Shown here piece after piece: positions 1-11,711 of a stretch of DNA of 64,000 nt; within the stretch, counting starts at the first letter, position 1, and each line of letters begins with the position of its first letter. The DNA lies in assembly GCA_019321725.1 (NCBI GenBank), contig JAGSPU010001671.1, positions 310,001 through 374,000 of the forward strand, written 5' to 3'. Below the pieces are notes generated by a model. It was not told where the DNA came from, ran no database searches, and saw only the letters and a program-made list of their open reading frames with translations. The stretch comes from Paulownia fortunei (lineage: Eukaryota; Streptophyta; Magnoliopsida; Lamiales; Paulowniaceae). Position numbers and translations under genes: made by a program.

Positions 1-1582
1 CATTTTGTATTGGGGCAGTAAGTAAGTTCTATGGGCATATGATTGTTGGTGATGTGCCAGCAGTCCGGCATGATCATAAGATAAACAAAATTTTACATTT
101 TGAGGGCAGATGTTCGCTGCTACCGTCAATGACTGGTGACTAGGTGTAGCCATTCATTCTTCACTGCGTGTTGGTGGCCTTTAGTTGCTTTTTTATGAGC
201 AGCAACTCGATTTTGGGCAACCCTGTAGATTTTGTATTGGTACTTGTTGTGCTCTTCTCCAGGTCTACAGTAGTTTAGCTTAGTTCAAGCTCTATTCCTT
301 GGGGCTCTCCTCAAGAAATTATATGAAGCTTGGTTTAATAAATTTATACATGCTTAAAGTTATTTCTGCTATGCTCTTGGTGGTTTTATGGTCTACGTTA
401 GCTGCTGTATAAGGGCCCTCGCTGATATTGGCAAATTGAAGGCATGTTGAAGTAAATAAATGAGTAAGTACCTTTACGAGATTGAAATGGACTAAGATAT
501 CATGCTGAGAAGGTTGCATTCCCAATAGGGTAAGCTTGTCCCAGCAGAACTAGTTTGGTGGGAGAATAAAAAATGTGTTTCATTTCTAAGGTTGAGTTGG
601 CCTAGTTTTTGAAACTTGATGCTATAATAATTGATTAGTACAACTAGTTTTTTTAATAATTAATAAATAATTTTGGGAAAATTGATTTTATGAAACTGTC
701 GTGCTTCAACCTTTAGCTTTTATAAAATGCTGATTATTGCTTTGAGTAATTTCAAAATGATTCTAAAATGCTTTTATATATCATGTTTGATCAAAAGTAA
801 TTTTGTTTTAGGTTACCAAAACATACTTGCATACTTCCATTATTGGTGGATGAGGGGGATAATTTTAATTTCTTTAATCTGTTTGTATTTCATCTTTTGA
901 TTTATGACAGTGTGTACTGTTCTAACATGTAGCAACACGTGTTTTGTCTTTCTTTACCCTTTCATTATGCCTAACACCAACGTAAACTGGGATATCTGCA
1001 TAGTACAATATCCAAGTACATGAAGACAACCAAATTTTCATTTTTTTAGGGGAATGATTTATTACATTATTTATGTGTATCAAACATTGTTATTATATCA
1101 TTCAAGATATCAATGTATGTATATGGATTTCTTTAATATCTGGGAGATGTTTTCACATTTTAATACTGCAGAAAACAAAAAAAAATAAAAATAAAGAGTT
1201 CAAATATCTATATCTATATATGAGAAAACCAAGATAAATCTTCTAAATCCCAAAAACCGAATTTACTAATTTTTCTATCCAAAAGGTCCAAGGTTAATTT
1301 GGTCAAAATCAGTATAAAAATTTGTTGGATTGGAATTTGGAAAGATAGAAAAAGGCTTTTTTCAGATTGAAAAAAATTAACTTGACTCTTTTTTGGGATA
1401 TAACCTGAAAATTCCCTGCAAAATGCACCTCTAGTCCTAGGGCTCATACTCTCAGTATTTTAACTGCACTCCTTTGTTTCTCAACTGTTGCGATCTCTCT
1501 TTTCAATTTCTTCGCTCCGAAGATTATGAATGCATAAGTCAACTCTGCCTCTAAGTCGGAGGAGCGATTGGGAAATTATAAA
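1..1582. other. AT-rich spacer upstream of the SAM-domain gene
   Basis: No gene is supported here. A short open frame at the extreme left edge ends at a good-looking splice donor context near position 17, so the window may begin at the tail of an upstream exon, but nothing recognisable is encoded. The rest is AT-rich with many stops in all frames. The last ~100 bases lead into the SAM-domain gene and probably contain its 5' UTR. Confidence 0.4.
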
Positions 1583-4500
1583 ATGGCGAAGCCCCAAGTC
1601 ACCATCACTCTCGGCCGCTCTGGTCGGTACGCCTTTTTTTTTTTTTAGTTTTTTCTGGCGTTTGTTATCTGGGGCTGTGCAAATTGATTAATTTTGCTTT
1701 CGGTATTGTAATACAATCTTGTGTTATTGATCTTAAATGAGATAAGATTGTCACTTGTTGAAAATGCAGCTAATTTTGTGGGTATTTTTGTGTTTTGATG
1801 TGTAGAAAGTGGTTAAGAAGTCTTGGGGAGACTCTGAAGGCGGTCGTGCTATTGCTTCGGTGCCATCCGGAAGCAAAAGATCATTGTCGGAGTCTTTTGG
1901 GAGCGGTGCTGATCATTTACTTAGTAATAAGAAAAGGTGAGTGCTTTTCTGCTGGCAAGTTAAATTTACTCCCTGCAAGGCTACTAGGTGTTCTGCTGGG
2001 CTTGAGTTCTAGAAGTTTGTGGGTTTACGAAGGAGGAGATTAACAATTTTTGTGGCATGATTTTGGTGGGTGTTATGCATAGGGTGAGAGAGGATGTGAG
2101 TGCAAGGAGCTATGGATACAGCAGCCACATAGATGGTGATAGTTGATTTCTTGGACATGAAACTCTTTATATTCTGTTAAAAAAATGTGCATATGTTTAA
2201 CTGTTCTTTTTTTTTTTTCAATTTCTTGGTGTATTTGAACTTGATGGCTGCAGATTCTCGCTTAGGTCCAAGAGATCTCCGTTTGAAACTAACACGCAAG
2301 AGAATTTCGAGGCGCATGGAGCTCGAGAATGAGGAGCGTAAAAAGATGGAACTACATGAGAAGGTGTCAAGAGCTATTCGGTCTCTGGAATCACCTGATC
2401 ATAACCTCTTGAGAAGCATACCATCTTCGAGAAGGGCTGCTGAAACTCCAATGGTGGGTTCAATGAGAAGTTCTTATGCTTCTTGGACTTCCAATGGAGT
2501 AAGAACAAGATCCCCTGAAAGAATTCCAAAATCTTCTGGTGGAATTTCTACCCCAGGAGTGCTCTTGATGAACTGCCGCAGGTACCACCAATGAGGCCAA
2601 TAGATGCTTCAAGAACAGAGGGTGTCTTGATGAGCAGTCCCATGGACTCATCTAGGCCAAAGGTGCCTATGCATACCACCTCAAGGCGTCCTCTGGATTC
2701 TGGCAAGCTGGTTACAGAGCTTCCTCCAGCAGCTGGTGGCATGTCCAGATCTCCTTACCAAGTACAAATCTATCTTTTCTTACATTGCTTACCTCTTCTG
2801 CCAGTGAAGAATTTTTGTAGAAAAAGTGCTTAGAAGACTGGATTTATCTGTGGCAATTGACTCTTAAATTGAATACCCTAATGTATATCTGAAAAACTTT
2901 GACATACTGCTTTAATAATCTAATTTGGATTCAACCTTATACTTGAGACATGAGATTACCAGAAATACAAAAACTACTTGTAGACGTGCATATGGCAAAC
3001 ACTTGATTTTAGGTATTTATTTTTTGTGCTTGTAGTTTATTGGTTCATGATTTTAGCATGTCTTTGCGAGAAAATTAATAGAATATGGATGAATGTTTGT
3101 TGTTAAACTTATAAATGCCAGAACGGTGCTCCATATTCATGGTATCATAATTAACTTTAAAGCAAGTCAGATTTGATTATATGATCAAATGACTGCCGTA
3201 TGTACATAAAACAATCAGTATCATACTGTCCAATTGGTGTCATGAGTCTACAAACACTATTGAAATTTGCACTCTGAAATTGACCGTATTTTTTCTTGAA
3301 AATTTAGAGGCATGACTTCCCCATTGATACATCAAAATACAACACTGTAGTTCTGCAATTTTGTTGCATTCAGATCTTAGATTTGTGTCGCAGAACTGAT
3401 GATTTTCACTCATATGAATCATGTAATAATTTTACCTGCATTAAATCTGATATAGGAAAATTTCTTAGTGTTAGTGTTCTTTTTTGATCACGCTCCTTTC
3501 TTATTTTCCAAAGGACAACCAGCCTCTCACTGTGAGCAGTTTGTTGCATTCACTTGGATTGGGAAAATACTCCATCAATTTTCAAGCTGAAGAGGTAGGC
3601 AGTCTACTTTTGTAGGAAGATAATACACAGGCCATGTTTCCTTTTCTTTCTTTCTACTTTATTTTCAATTGGTTTTTGGATTTGGAGAGGAAAAATTGTG
3701 AAATTCAATATGTGAAGTCTCCTGATTAATTGATCGTTTTTTACATGATCCTAGTCTGTCTATGGTGAATTTAATAAGCATGGATAAGCCTAGAAAAAGA
3801 AGCCCGGTTTATCATGACTATGAAGCCACATATATAGGAATGTAATATAATATTACGCACCAAGAAGAATCTGCTTAGACCTCTAGGAATGATCATATGC
3901 AAAGATACTATAAATTATAATTGTGGGGTCTCAAATTTGAGGCATCCGAGTGGATTTCGCAATTGACAAAATCTCTCCACTCTTGTTGATTCTTTATTGG
4001 GAATGTTTGTAAACCTATCCTTGCTTTATGATAGTCATGGATGTGACTTATTCTGAATCAGAACCAAATAAAATTGGAAGTTTTAGGAGATATTTTGGCT
4101 ACTCCTGGTTGCAACTGTGAGTGGGATAAGTAGATTTTACATCCAGAAGCGTGTGTATCCACCAGTCCTTAACCAATGTCTCTCATTAATTTAGCTAATC
4201 TCGTGGAGAAGAGTACGCATAGGCTGTTGAACCCTAGGTTCCAATCATCTTGTCTAACATTATATGCTCTTCTTTTTGAGTCTTTTTGGATTCGTGCTTA
4301 TTAAACTCATAATGATGCACTCGAACCAAAAGTGCAATGTACATCTTTTAATTCGTGCTTTTGTTATGTGAAAATGAAATCAAATTGCGATGAGACATGT
4401 GATTCTTTAATTGGAACTTGATGATTTCCTCCTGCAGATAGATATGGTTGCACTGAAGCAAATGGGGGACAGTGACTTGAAGGAGTTGGGAATACCAATG

Positions 4501-4997
4501 GTATATTGATTCTTACTAGGCTGAGATAATTGTTATGGATGTCCCTTTGGTTAATCTTCTTATTTCTCTAGTAAGGAGAACTAACATGATGAATTGAAAT
4601 ATTGGAAGACTTGTAGCTCAAAATTTAAAAAGGACCACTAAACTATTACAAGACATGGCATCACAGTTGTATGTTGAATATCAAAAGAAAAATGAAGGAG
4701 AAGAAAAAATACATCTCTATGGATTAGAAGTCTTTTTAAGATGACACCAAGTGCTGTTTGACAGGATAAGATTTCCACTGTTAAATCTTGATTGAAAGTA
4801 TCTAAAATTCGTTTTAGCGTCTGGATTCCTGATTACCCGCCACCCCCACAATCCCCAAAAAAGAAAACAAACAGGAAGAGTTACTCTTGAGTGCTTTTAA
4901 TTTGCAGGGACCAAGGAAGAAGATACTCCAAGCTCTACAGGCTCGAACAAAGCACCCAACAATTCACGCGCAGAATCATGTCATTATGAAGCTATAA
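1583..4997 (+). CDS. SAM (sterile alpha motif) domain protein, six exons, with apparent frame breaks
   Basis: Exons read as 1583-1626, 1806-1936, 2254-2761, 3514-3594, 4438-4500 and 4908-4997, about 305 aa. The N-terminus MAKPQVTITLGRSG is the conserved opening of a plant SAM protein family. The C-terminal three exons encode a complete SAM domain (VSSLLHSLGLGKYSINFQAE, then DMVALKQMGDSDLKELGIP, then GPRKKIL). SAM domains mediate protein or RNA binding; no enzyme activity is expected. Exon 3 is basic and proline/serine-rich. The long exon changes frame near 2551-2556 (CCCCAGG): STP is followed by ALDELPQVPP only if one base is added. Exon 2 has its own frame conflict (see findings). Assembly error or pseudogene are both possible; the intact, well-spliced SAM exons favour a live gene. 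Confidence 0.8.
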
Positions 4998-5634
4998 TTA
5001 GCTTGCAGCTAGCTTGCAGCTGTGTATAACTACCCGAGTAACTGAAAAGTTCATGCTACTACTGTATTTTGGATGCAGCAAATATTCAATTAGTATAAAA
5101 CTATGAGATATGTGTCATTAGAAGCCACCGTCCTTTTTGTCAAATTTTACCTTTTTTTTCCTTGGTTGTTCTATTTTGGCCTGGCTACTTTTTGGTGCAC
5201 ATTGAAGTCAGTATGTGATCTCATTTACCAGTGCTCGGCATTCTGCCTCATGGTCCGCTGGCAATCCTATTTTGAACCTCCACTCTAGCCCTTCTTTCCC
5301 TCGGCCATTAGCTACTTTGGCTTCGACCTTGTTGGATTTTAATACCAAACGCAAAATTTGTGCCGTCTGTGACCCCGTTTAATCGAAGGAATCGTATAGA
5401 AAGAATAGTCAATTTCAACGTAAAAAGCCTCATAATTCTATTGTTGACTTCTTGTAGGTAACTAATTCGCATGTGTTGAGGTTTTTATACAAATGATTGT
5501 GAACTCCACACTAGAAGCCGTACAGAAAACACCTAGTAAAATGCTCATGGTAGAATAGTTTCTGAATAAATAAGTTTCACACTTTATTTAATAATCCCGA
5601 AAAGAATAGTTATAATGTGTACAACATGGAAATA
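4998..5634. other. Convergent spacer between SAM-domain gene and SAP12-like gene
   Basis: The two flanking genes point towards each other, so this stretch should hold both 3' UTRs and their polyadenylation signals. No coding sequence or repeat stands out. Confidence 0.4.
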
Positions 5635-6347
5635 TCACCAGGCTTTAACACTTGGTTGCGGACTAGGAGCAGCAATCTTGTTTCCACAGTCTTTCCCACT
5701 CCTCGAAGCCAAAGCAACCAAAAACTTGTTTGTAGCAGTACCCGAAGTTGAAGACAATCTCAGCTGCTCACAGGCGTGATCCGCTGGAAACCTATGCTTC
5801 AGGCATATCTTAATTCGACAAGTCTTGCACGCCGCCGTGTTCGAGAAAGTCAAAACCTCCTTGCAACGCCTGACAGGGCACGTCGTTTTTTCTTCTTCTT
5901 TGGATCACAGTCACCTGACTTTTCGTGCATCTCCAGAATTTTCTTCTCGTCCCTCCGTCGTGTCCTGTGGTCTCGATGGCAGCGGAGCAAATTTCACAAA
6001 CCAAGACCTTACGGCTGCCGACGTCGGACTTCGGACAGTCGTGCGATTTGTATGATCGATGTTCTAAGCAAAACACCTGCAAACAAGCAACAACAGATAG
6101 GATTTACATTAAGAAATTTGATAATCGAGTTTGGATTCAGTTTTTTTTTTGTGCAAATTAAAGTTGGTGAAATAATTTTCAATAATCAAATAATGAGAAC
6201 GGAGTATCAAGCAGCTCAAGGAAGGCAAATAGAGAAATAGTACCTTGCGACAAGAGTTACAGTGAAGGGCAGGAAATCGAGTTGATGGCAATCGGAGTGT
6301 TGGCAGTGGCTTCCTAAATCTGGAAAAGCTTCCGTTCCTCCTCCCAT
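5635..6347 (-). CDS. SAP12: AN1-type zinc-finger stress-associated protein (SAP12/PMZ type), frame-broken
   Basis: Two exons: 6347-6244 and 6076-5635, about 183 aa, close to the 186 aa I recall for Arabidopsis SAP12/PMZ. The start [12 protein letters not shown] is diagnostic. Two AN1 zinc fingers follow: the first runs across the intron (LDFLPF..C..C, then [18 protein letters not shown]), the second has [21 protein letters not shown] and [12 protein letters not shown]. The family is stress-induced and binds zinc; some SAPs act in ubiquitin-linked signalling. The family reading needs one added base at three places: about 6262-6264 (Thr-Cys of finger 1), the GGG at 5951-5953, and the T6/A6 run at 5886-5891. 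All three are short runs that look one base short, suggesting assembly error. The identification is secure; functional status is not. Confidence 0.85.
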
Positions 6348-6450
6348 CTCTCTGATTTTGATTTTTATGTTGAACTTTTTGCTGGAGAATTGATTCTGAA
6401 ATTGGAGAAATTGTATTAGATTGTTTTCAACCGCCGGTGGAGCTTTGCTT

Positions 6451-6462
6451 CTATATATATAG
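6451..6462 (-). promoter_or_regulatory. TATA box of the SAP12-like gene
   Basis: The run TATATATATAG lies about 105 bases upstream of the start codon at 6347 on the minus strand, the usual place for a plant TATA box. Confidence 0.5.
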
Positions 6463-6737
6463 CGATGGCTTGGGGCGGAAGCCAATTTTGAAGTGTGATT
6501 GTTGAATTGGGATTTCTTAAGCGGGAGGAAACACGGACAAATTATTTTATTATGTAGAAGATATTAATCCAAATAAGCAGTCGCGTGGGTGGGTCGAAAT
6601 TGACCACCGTCCACGGGCATGTATCGGGTTTGGACTCGAAGGATCCAGAAGCACCAGCTCATTCAATTATGGTCTCAAGCTTGAAAAGAACTATTTGGGC
6701 CTCACCCTTTACTTCCGGCATTGTTGGTGACCTAATC

Positions 6738-6764
6738 CAGGCCCAGGCCCAGGCCCAGGCCCAA
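6738..6764. repeat. Tandem CCCAGG hexamer repeat carrying TGGGCC elements
   Basis: Four direct copies of GGCCCA/CCCAGG. On the opposite strand each copy reads TGGGCC, the plant site II core bound by TCP factors. It lies about 390 bases upstream of the SAP12-like start codon. A regulatory role is inference; simple repeat expansion explains it too. Confidence 0.5.
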
Positions 6765-9700
6765 TTTGCCTAGAGCAGGCAATCAGTTCTGAGTTACGAG
6801 TCTTATGAGTTATGACTCGTTAAGAATGTCGGCCAAGATTGAAATTCTTTAAACATGAAGTATTAGGTTTAAGTTTTTCTTTTTTAAGAAACTTTTTATC
6901 TCATTATTGAAATTGTTGGTTGTTGATTGGTATATTAAATTAATTATCAATTGATATGTAAGCTAAGGCAGATAATCAGTTCTGATTTATGATTAATTAA
7001 GAAGTTGAATAAAATCAGCCAAAAATATTAAGAATCTTATCCCAATTTTTGCACTAAAACGTCGCATAAAAAAATTTAAGAGCTTCTCTAAGTTTTCTTG
7101 ATGCTCCACTGCACAAATCTAAACTAAAAAGGATCTCCACAAGTAAATTGACGTGTCTTAAAACAAGTTCCTTCTTGTGAAAACACCAAAAATTCTAGTT
7201 TCAGAAAAAAGGAGAAAAAAAGTAAAAAATCTCCCTTTAATTTGAGTCCTTGATCTGAAAAGTCCGATTAGTATTTTCCTTAAAATTTTGTTTTATAGCT
7301 ACTCAAAACCTACCCCATAGGACAACAAAAGGGTAGAAATCATATAATGCAGGTCAAATCTGGTCATCCTGTCTATACATTAATCAACCATCAAAATTCA
7401 CGAGTAATCATGCATAAAATAACATCAAAGTCAAGAAATTATCAGAGCTAATCACGAATTAGAGATCTGGTTAAAGTTGGATTATACTCATTTGACCCAC
7501 CATCAATACAAAACAAGGTATGGTGACAACAAATAATTGGGGTCACAAGGCTATGCTCTGCATTTATCAACACCAACCAAAAAGGTGAATGCCAAATTGT
7601 AAAGAAGAAGAATCCTCTCTTCTTTTATAAAGGTTCAAAAGCATAAATGCCTACTGTGTTGTTACTTTATTGTCAAAAGGGCCACCCACAAACAAGATCT
7701 CCAATTGCACATTTTCATACTGACTTATTTGACATTTTTTTTTTCTCTTTTTGCAACATAGCAAAATGCAAGGTGATGGCACATTCAAATATAATATGGT
7801 AATTATAAAATACAATATGCTATTGCTGAATTCACTTCAATTTTCAATTTGGACGACATTAATTGATAGAAAATACATTTTGTGGTGGTAATTTTGAATT
7901 TAGTTGTAATAGGATTCACTGCTCATGATATTTTATGTATACTAATTTTTTTTTATCGTTGTTTCAAACTCATAATTTTCTTTGTGGGAATTAATGAGTC
8001 TAACTGAACTATCACCTTGATGGTACATATTTATACCTAGACTGTGTGATACATAACTATAAAAATCAGTTGAATTGAATAAATTTGCAGGTTCATCGAC
8101 CATCCATCCAATGCATGTCTTTAATCACTTGCAGGTGAAAAAGTAGCAATTTTAAAGAGAAGCCAAAAAGCAAGATCCTTCTGCTTTCACAGAATTAATG
8201 TCCAGTGTGGAAAGGGGATGGAGAAAGGCTGTTCAATAGGGCACCTTCCTGGAAGATATATACTAAACCATGTCTTTAGAAACCCCAAATGATGGAATTC
8301 TGCTCAGTGCGAGCCAGAACCACCAATAAAATAGTTTGCCTAATCTACCCAAACTTTAGATTATGCTTGCTACTTTTGCTATAATTCATATGTTTTCCAT
8401 AATCAATTCAAACACCTTCACTTTCCTTGTCAATTACTCAATGATGATTTTTGAACCAAAGAGAGAAACTTGACAGATTATTATTAATACAACAAAGAAA
8501 GAGAACCGGTGTAGGAACCTACAAATATGATGAAAAAAATAGGCTGATTAGTAGGCGATTCAAGATGGCGTGAGAAATGTTACACTCGATTATATACGTT
8601 AAATGTGTATTTTATCATATATTTTACACACATTCATATATAAATGTATAAATATGTGGGTGTGTAAATATATAATGAATGAACAGTGAAATGTAACTTA
8701 TTTATACCTTTTAATATATTAAGAACGATTCAAATTCATAATTTAAAAATAAAATAAAATATACAGCTAAATTTAAAATACTAGAGACAAATACTATTTA
8801 TGGAAAAGTAGCTCGAGATGGAAAAAGAAGAGAAAACTTAGCAAGGTAAGTGATATCCAGCCTAGAACAACACCATTGAGCTACGAGCCTGAACACTTAA
8901 AGTGGAGCAAAGAAACTTAGCAATTAAGTAGAAAGGCAATAATTAGAGATGCACGAGTGGGCACCCCTTTGCATGTTTTCATGCAAATGCAAGGGAGTTA
9001 GAGAACCCTTTTTTCCCATTTACTTTTGGCCCCAACTTTGACCAGCTTTTATTTGTTTTTTGTTTACAACTCCATGTCGTGACTTGTGAGGAGCTACCTA
9101 TATATATGATTTTAGCCTTTCAAAATTTCCAAAGCTTTGTGTACCAAAGTCAAAATACAAGAAAACCAAAAGATTCAAAACCTACTATCATATTCATTGG
9201 AATGGTTCATAGCTCATATCATATTTTATAACATAGGTATAAAAATGATTATAACATAAGCAGCCATAGTAGTTTCTAATGAAAAAAACGCCAAGTAGAA
9301 TGTGAAGAGTGTAAAGATTATTTTCATTATGAAATGTAATAAATAAGTCAATTAAATATTTAGATGATTAACATATTATTTCTCTAGATAATTTATGCAC
9401 CACACTAGTGATTATTAATTGACAATCACCCAAGTAAAATAATGAAGTTTTTTCGTGACTCATACGAGCCACAAAGATTAAAAAAAAAATGAGCCACGAA
9501 ACTGATTGTTTGGATGTTATGTATTAATTACAACTTAGGGTAGACAAGTACTTTTTGAAAATTAGCAGGAAAATCATTAATTTGAAAAAACAAAAAAGTT
9601 CTTCATTCAATGGAGATTTAAGCCTGTTTATATACGAATATGTCCAATTTTCTGAGCCTATGGATGTTGTGTTTATGATACACATGCATATACTTATGCA

Positions 9701-10208
9701 CACATATTCTTGTATTTTTGTCTCTGTCATTTCAGAAACTTCACAGTGCCCAGCCCTTTCAATAGCTCCATTTGAAGAAGAACAAATCTTACTAGTAAAG
9801 ACTCATCATTGGTCAAACAAATAGCCATGTGTTTCTTTCTTTCACCTTTTCTTTTTTAGTAAAAGAAAGTTTGCAGAAATATATTATTCTCCTTAAAGCC
9901 CAATCAACATCCAGGAATGGCGAAAATCATCCCATCAGCGCCAAAACACAGAGCAAAAAGTCATCCAAAATAAATCAAACAATAATTCGCACACTTTTTA
10001 TGGATCTTCTCTCTCTTTGTTTTTTCCTTTACACACAGTATTCTCCGTGATCAATCCTCCTCCTATTTTCATTCGCTGAATCCCACCAGAATTATCCGAT
10101 CATAACAATACTCATGGATTTTCTCATAATCCCGCATTTATCTCTCCATTATCATTAAAACTTGCAGTCATCCGAGCCCTTTTCACAATCTTTTACGAAG
10201 AATTCTCT
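6765..10208. other. Long AT-rich spacer between SAP12-like and U-box genes
   Basis: No coding signal longer than chance ORFs. The region is AT-rich with simple tracts, including TA/CA-rich sequence around 8570-8710. The last ~200 bases before 10209 are pyrimidine-rich and probably form the U-box gene's promoter and 5' UTR. Confidence 0.4.
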
Positions 10209-11711
10209 ATGGGGAGCGGGAAGCAGAGGTGGAAGATTTCCTTCCACAAGTCACCATCCACCTTACTCTTACTCAAAAAGCAAACTCAAACTCAAAATCA
10301 ACAACCCTCTTCAATTCCAGTTGAGTTTTGTTGCCCACTGTCGGGTTCGATCATGGCGGACCCCGTCATAATATCCTCGGGCCACACCTTCGAACGCAAT
10401 TGCGTTCATGCCTGCGTTTCTCTCTCATTTAATCCTACTCTCCACGACGGCGCCGCCGCAGATTTCTCCACCGTCATCCCCAACCTCGCACTCAAGTCCA
10501 CCATTCTCAACTGGTGCCGCCACCACCTCATTGACCCCCCAAAACCCATTGACTTTTACTCCGCTGAAAAAATCGTACGTAAATTAGTACCCCAGTTGCC
10601 TGGGGGAGAGTTGACTCGGACACCGAGTGAAGTGTCCGTCACCAGTTCAGAGGAATCCATGACGCCCCGAAACGGGTCCACCACTCCTCTCCCTTTAACA
10701 ACTCGACCTTCGTGTTATTCTTCTTCTTCGTCTTGCGATATCGAAATTTCAGGCTCGAATTTTTCGGAAGAGGAAGAGCTCTTTGTCAAACTGAAAAGTT
10801 CTCAAATTTACGAGCAAGAGGAGGCGCTGGTTTCTCTCCGGAAACTGACCCGGACCCGGGAAGAGACACGTGTCTGTCTCTGCACTCCGCGGTTGCTCTC
10901 AGCCCTGAAATCCTTAATCAGCTCCAGATATTCAACTCTGCAAGTGAACGCTGTCGCAGCGTTGGTGAACCTGTCTTTGGAGAAACAAAACAAGGTGAAG
11001 ATCGTACGGTCAGGGATAGTTCCACCCCTTATTGACGTTCTAAGGGGCGGATTCCCAGAGTCGCAGGACCATGCAGCCGGTGCAGTCTTCAGTTTATCCC
11101 TTGACGTTCAGAACAAGACCGCTATCGGGGTTTTAGGGGCGTTGCCTCCGCTTCTCCACGCTCTGCGTTCTGAATCGGAGCGGACTCGGCATGATTCCGC
11201 TCTGGCTTTATACCATCTTTCTTTGGTGCAGAGTAACCGGGTCAAAATGATAAAACTCGGGGCAGTCCAGATTTTGTTGGGCATGGTGAAATCAGGTCAT
11301 ATGTTAGGTCGGGTCATGTTGGTTTTGTGTAATTTGGCTGCCAGCGTGGAGGGAAGGGCGGCGATGTTGGATGGGGGTGCGGTGGAGTGTTTTCTGAACT
11401 TGTTGAGTCAGGGCGAGTTTGAATCTGTGGCGACTCGGGAGAGCTGTCTGGCAGCTATTTACGGGCTGAGTTATGGCGGGTTGAGGTTTAAGGGGTTGGC
11501 GAAGGAGGCTGGAGGGGAGGAAGTGTTGACGAAGTTGGAGAAAACAGGGAGCGAGCACGCAAAAGAGAAGGTGAAGAGGGTATTGGAGGTGTTGAGAGAG
11601 AAGCATGAGGAGGAAGAAGATATTAATTGGGAGGAATTGCTTAATTTGGATGATGATTTGAGTAGGACTCAAAGTCGAGTCGCTGGCCGAACTGGGTCTA
11701 GTTCCTGCTGA
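10209..11711 (+). CDS. Plant U-box E3 ubiquitin ligase with ARM repeats (PUB38-41 group)
   Basis: Intronless, 500 aa, fully open. The N-terminus MGSGKQRWKISFHKS is typical of the PUB38/39/40/41 clade. The U-box spans about residues 36-107: VEFCCPLSGSIMADPVIISS, GHTFERNCV, and IPNLALKSTILNWC. A serine/threonine-rich linker follows, then armadillo repeats from about residue 195 to 430 (VNAVAALVNLSLE, DHAAGAVFSLSL, RHDSALALYHLSL, LCNLAASVEGRAAM). U-box proteins recruit an E2 and ubiquitinate substrates bound by the ARM repeats; members of this clade act in hormone and stress signalling. The start is chosen because the conserved N-terminal motif begins there. Its nearest neighbour on the right is a PRX63-type peroxidase, the arrangement remembered for Arabidopsis PUB40. 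Exact orthology is not settled. Confidence 0.93.
   Translation: MGSGKQRWKISFHKSPSTLLLLKKQTQTQNQQPSSIPVEFCCPLSGSIMADPVIISSGHTFERNCVHACVSLSFNPTLHDGAAADFSTVIPNLALKSTILNWCRHHLIDPPKPIDFYSAEKIVRKLVPQLPGGELTRTPSEVSVTSSEESMTPRNGSTTPLPLTTRPSCYSSSSSCDIEISGSNFSEEEELFVKLKSSQIYEQEEALVSLRKLTRTREETRVCLCTPRLLSALKSLISSRYSTLQVNAVAALVNLSLEKQNKVKIVRSGIVPPLIDVLRGGFPESQDHAAGAVFSLSLDVQNKTAIGVLGALPPLLHALRSESERTRHDSALALYHLSLVQSNRVKMIKLGAVQILLGMVKSGHMLGRVMLVLCNLAASVEGRAAMLDGGAVECFLNLLSQGEFESVATRESCLAAIYGLSYGGLRFKGLAKEAGGEEVLTKLEKTGSEHAKEKVKRVLEVLREKHEEEEDINWEELLNLDDDLSRTQSRVAGRTGSSSC

Noticed and set aside
2187..2594. Open frame within the SAM gene read as a separate gene
   Set aside because: It is exon 3 of the SAM-domain gene; its left part is intron and its end is caused by the frame break.
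8570..8710. Possible MITE with ends resembling GTGAGAAATGTTACAC
   Set aside because: The similar ends are in direct, not inverted, orientation and imperfect; no target duplication seen.
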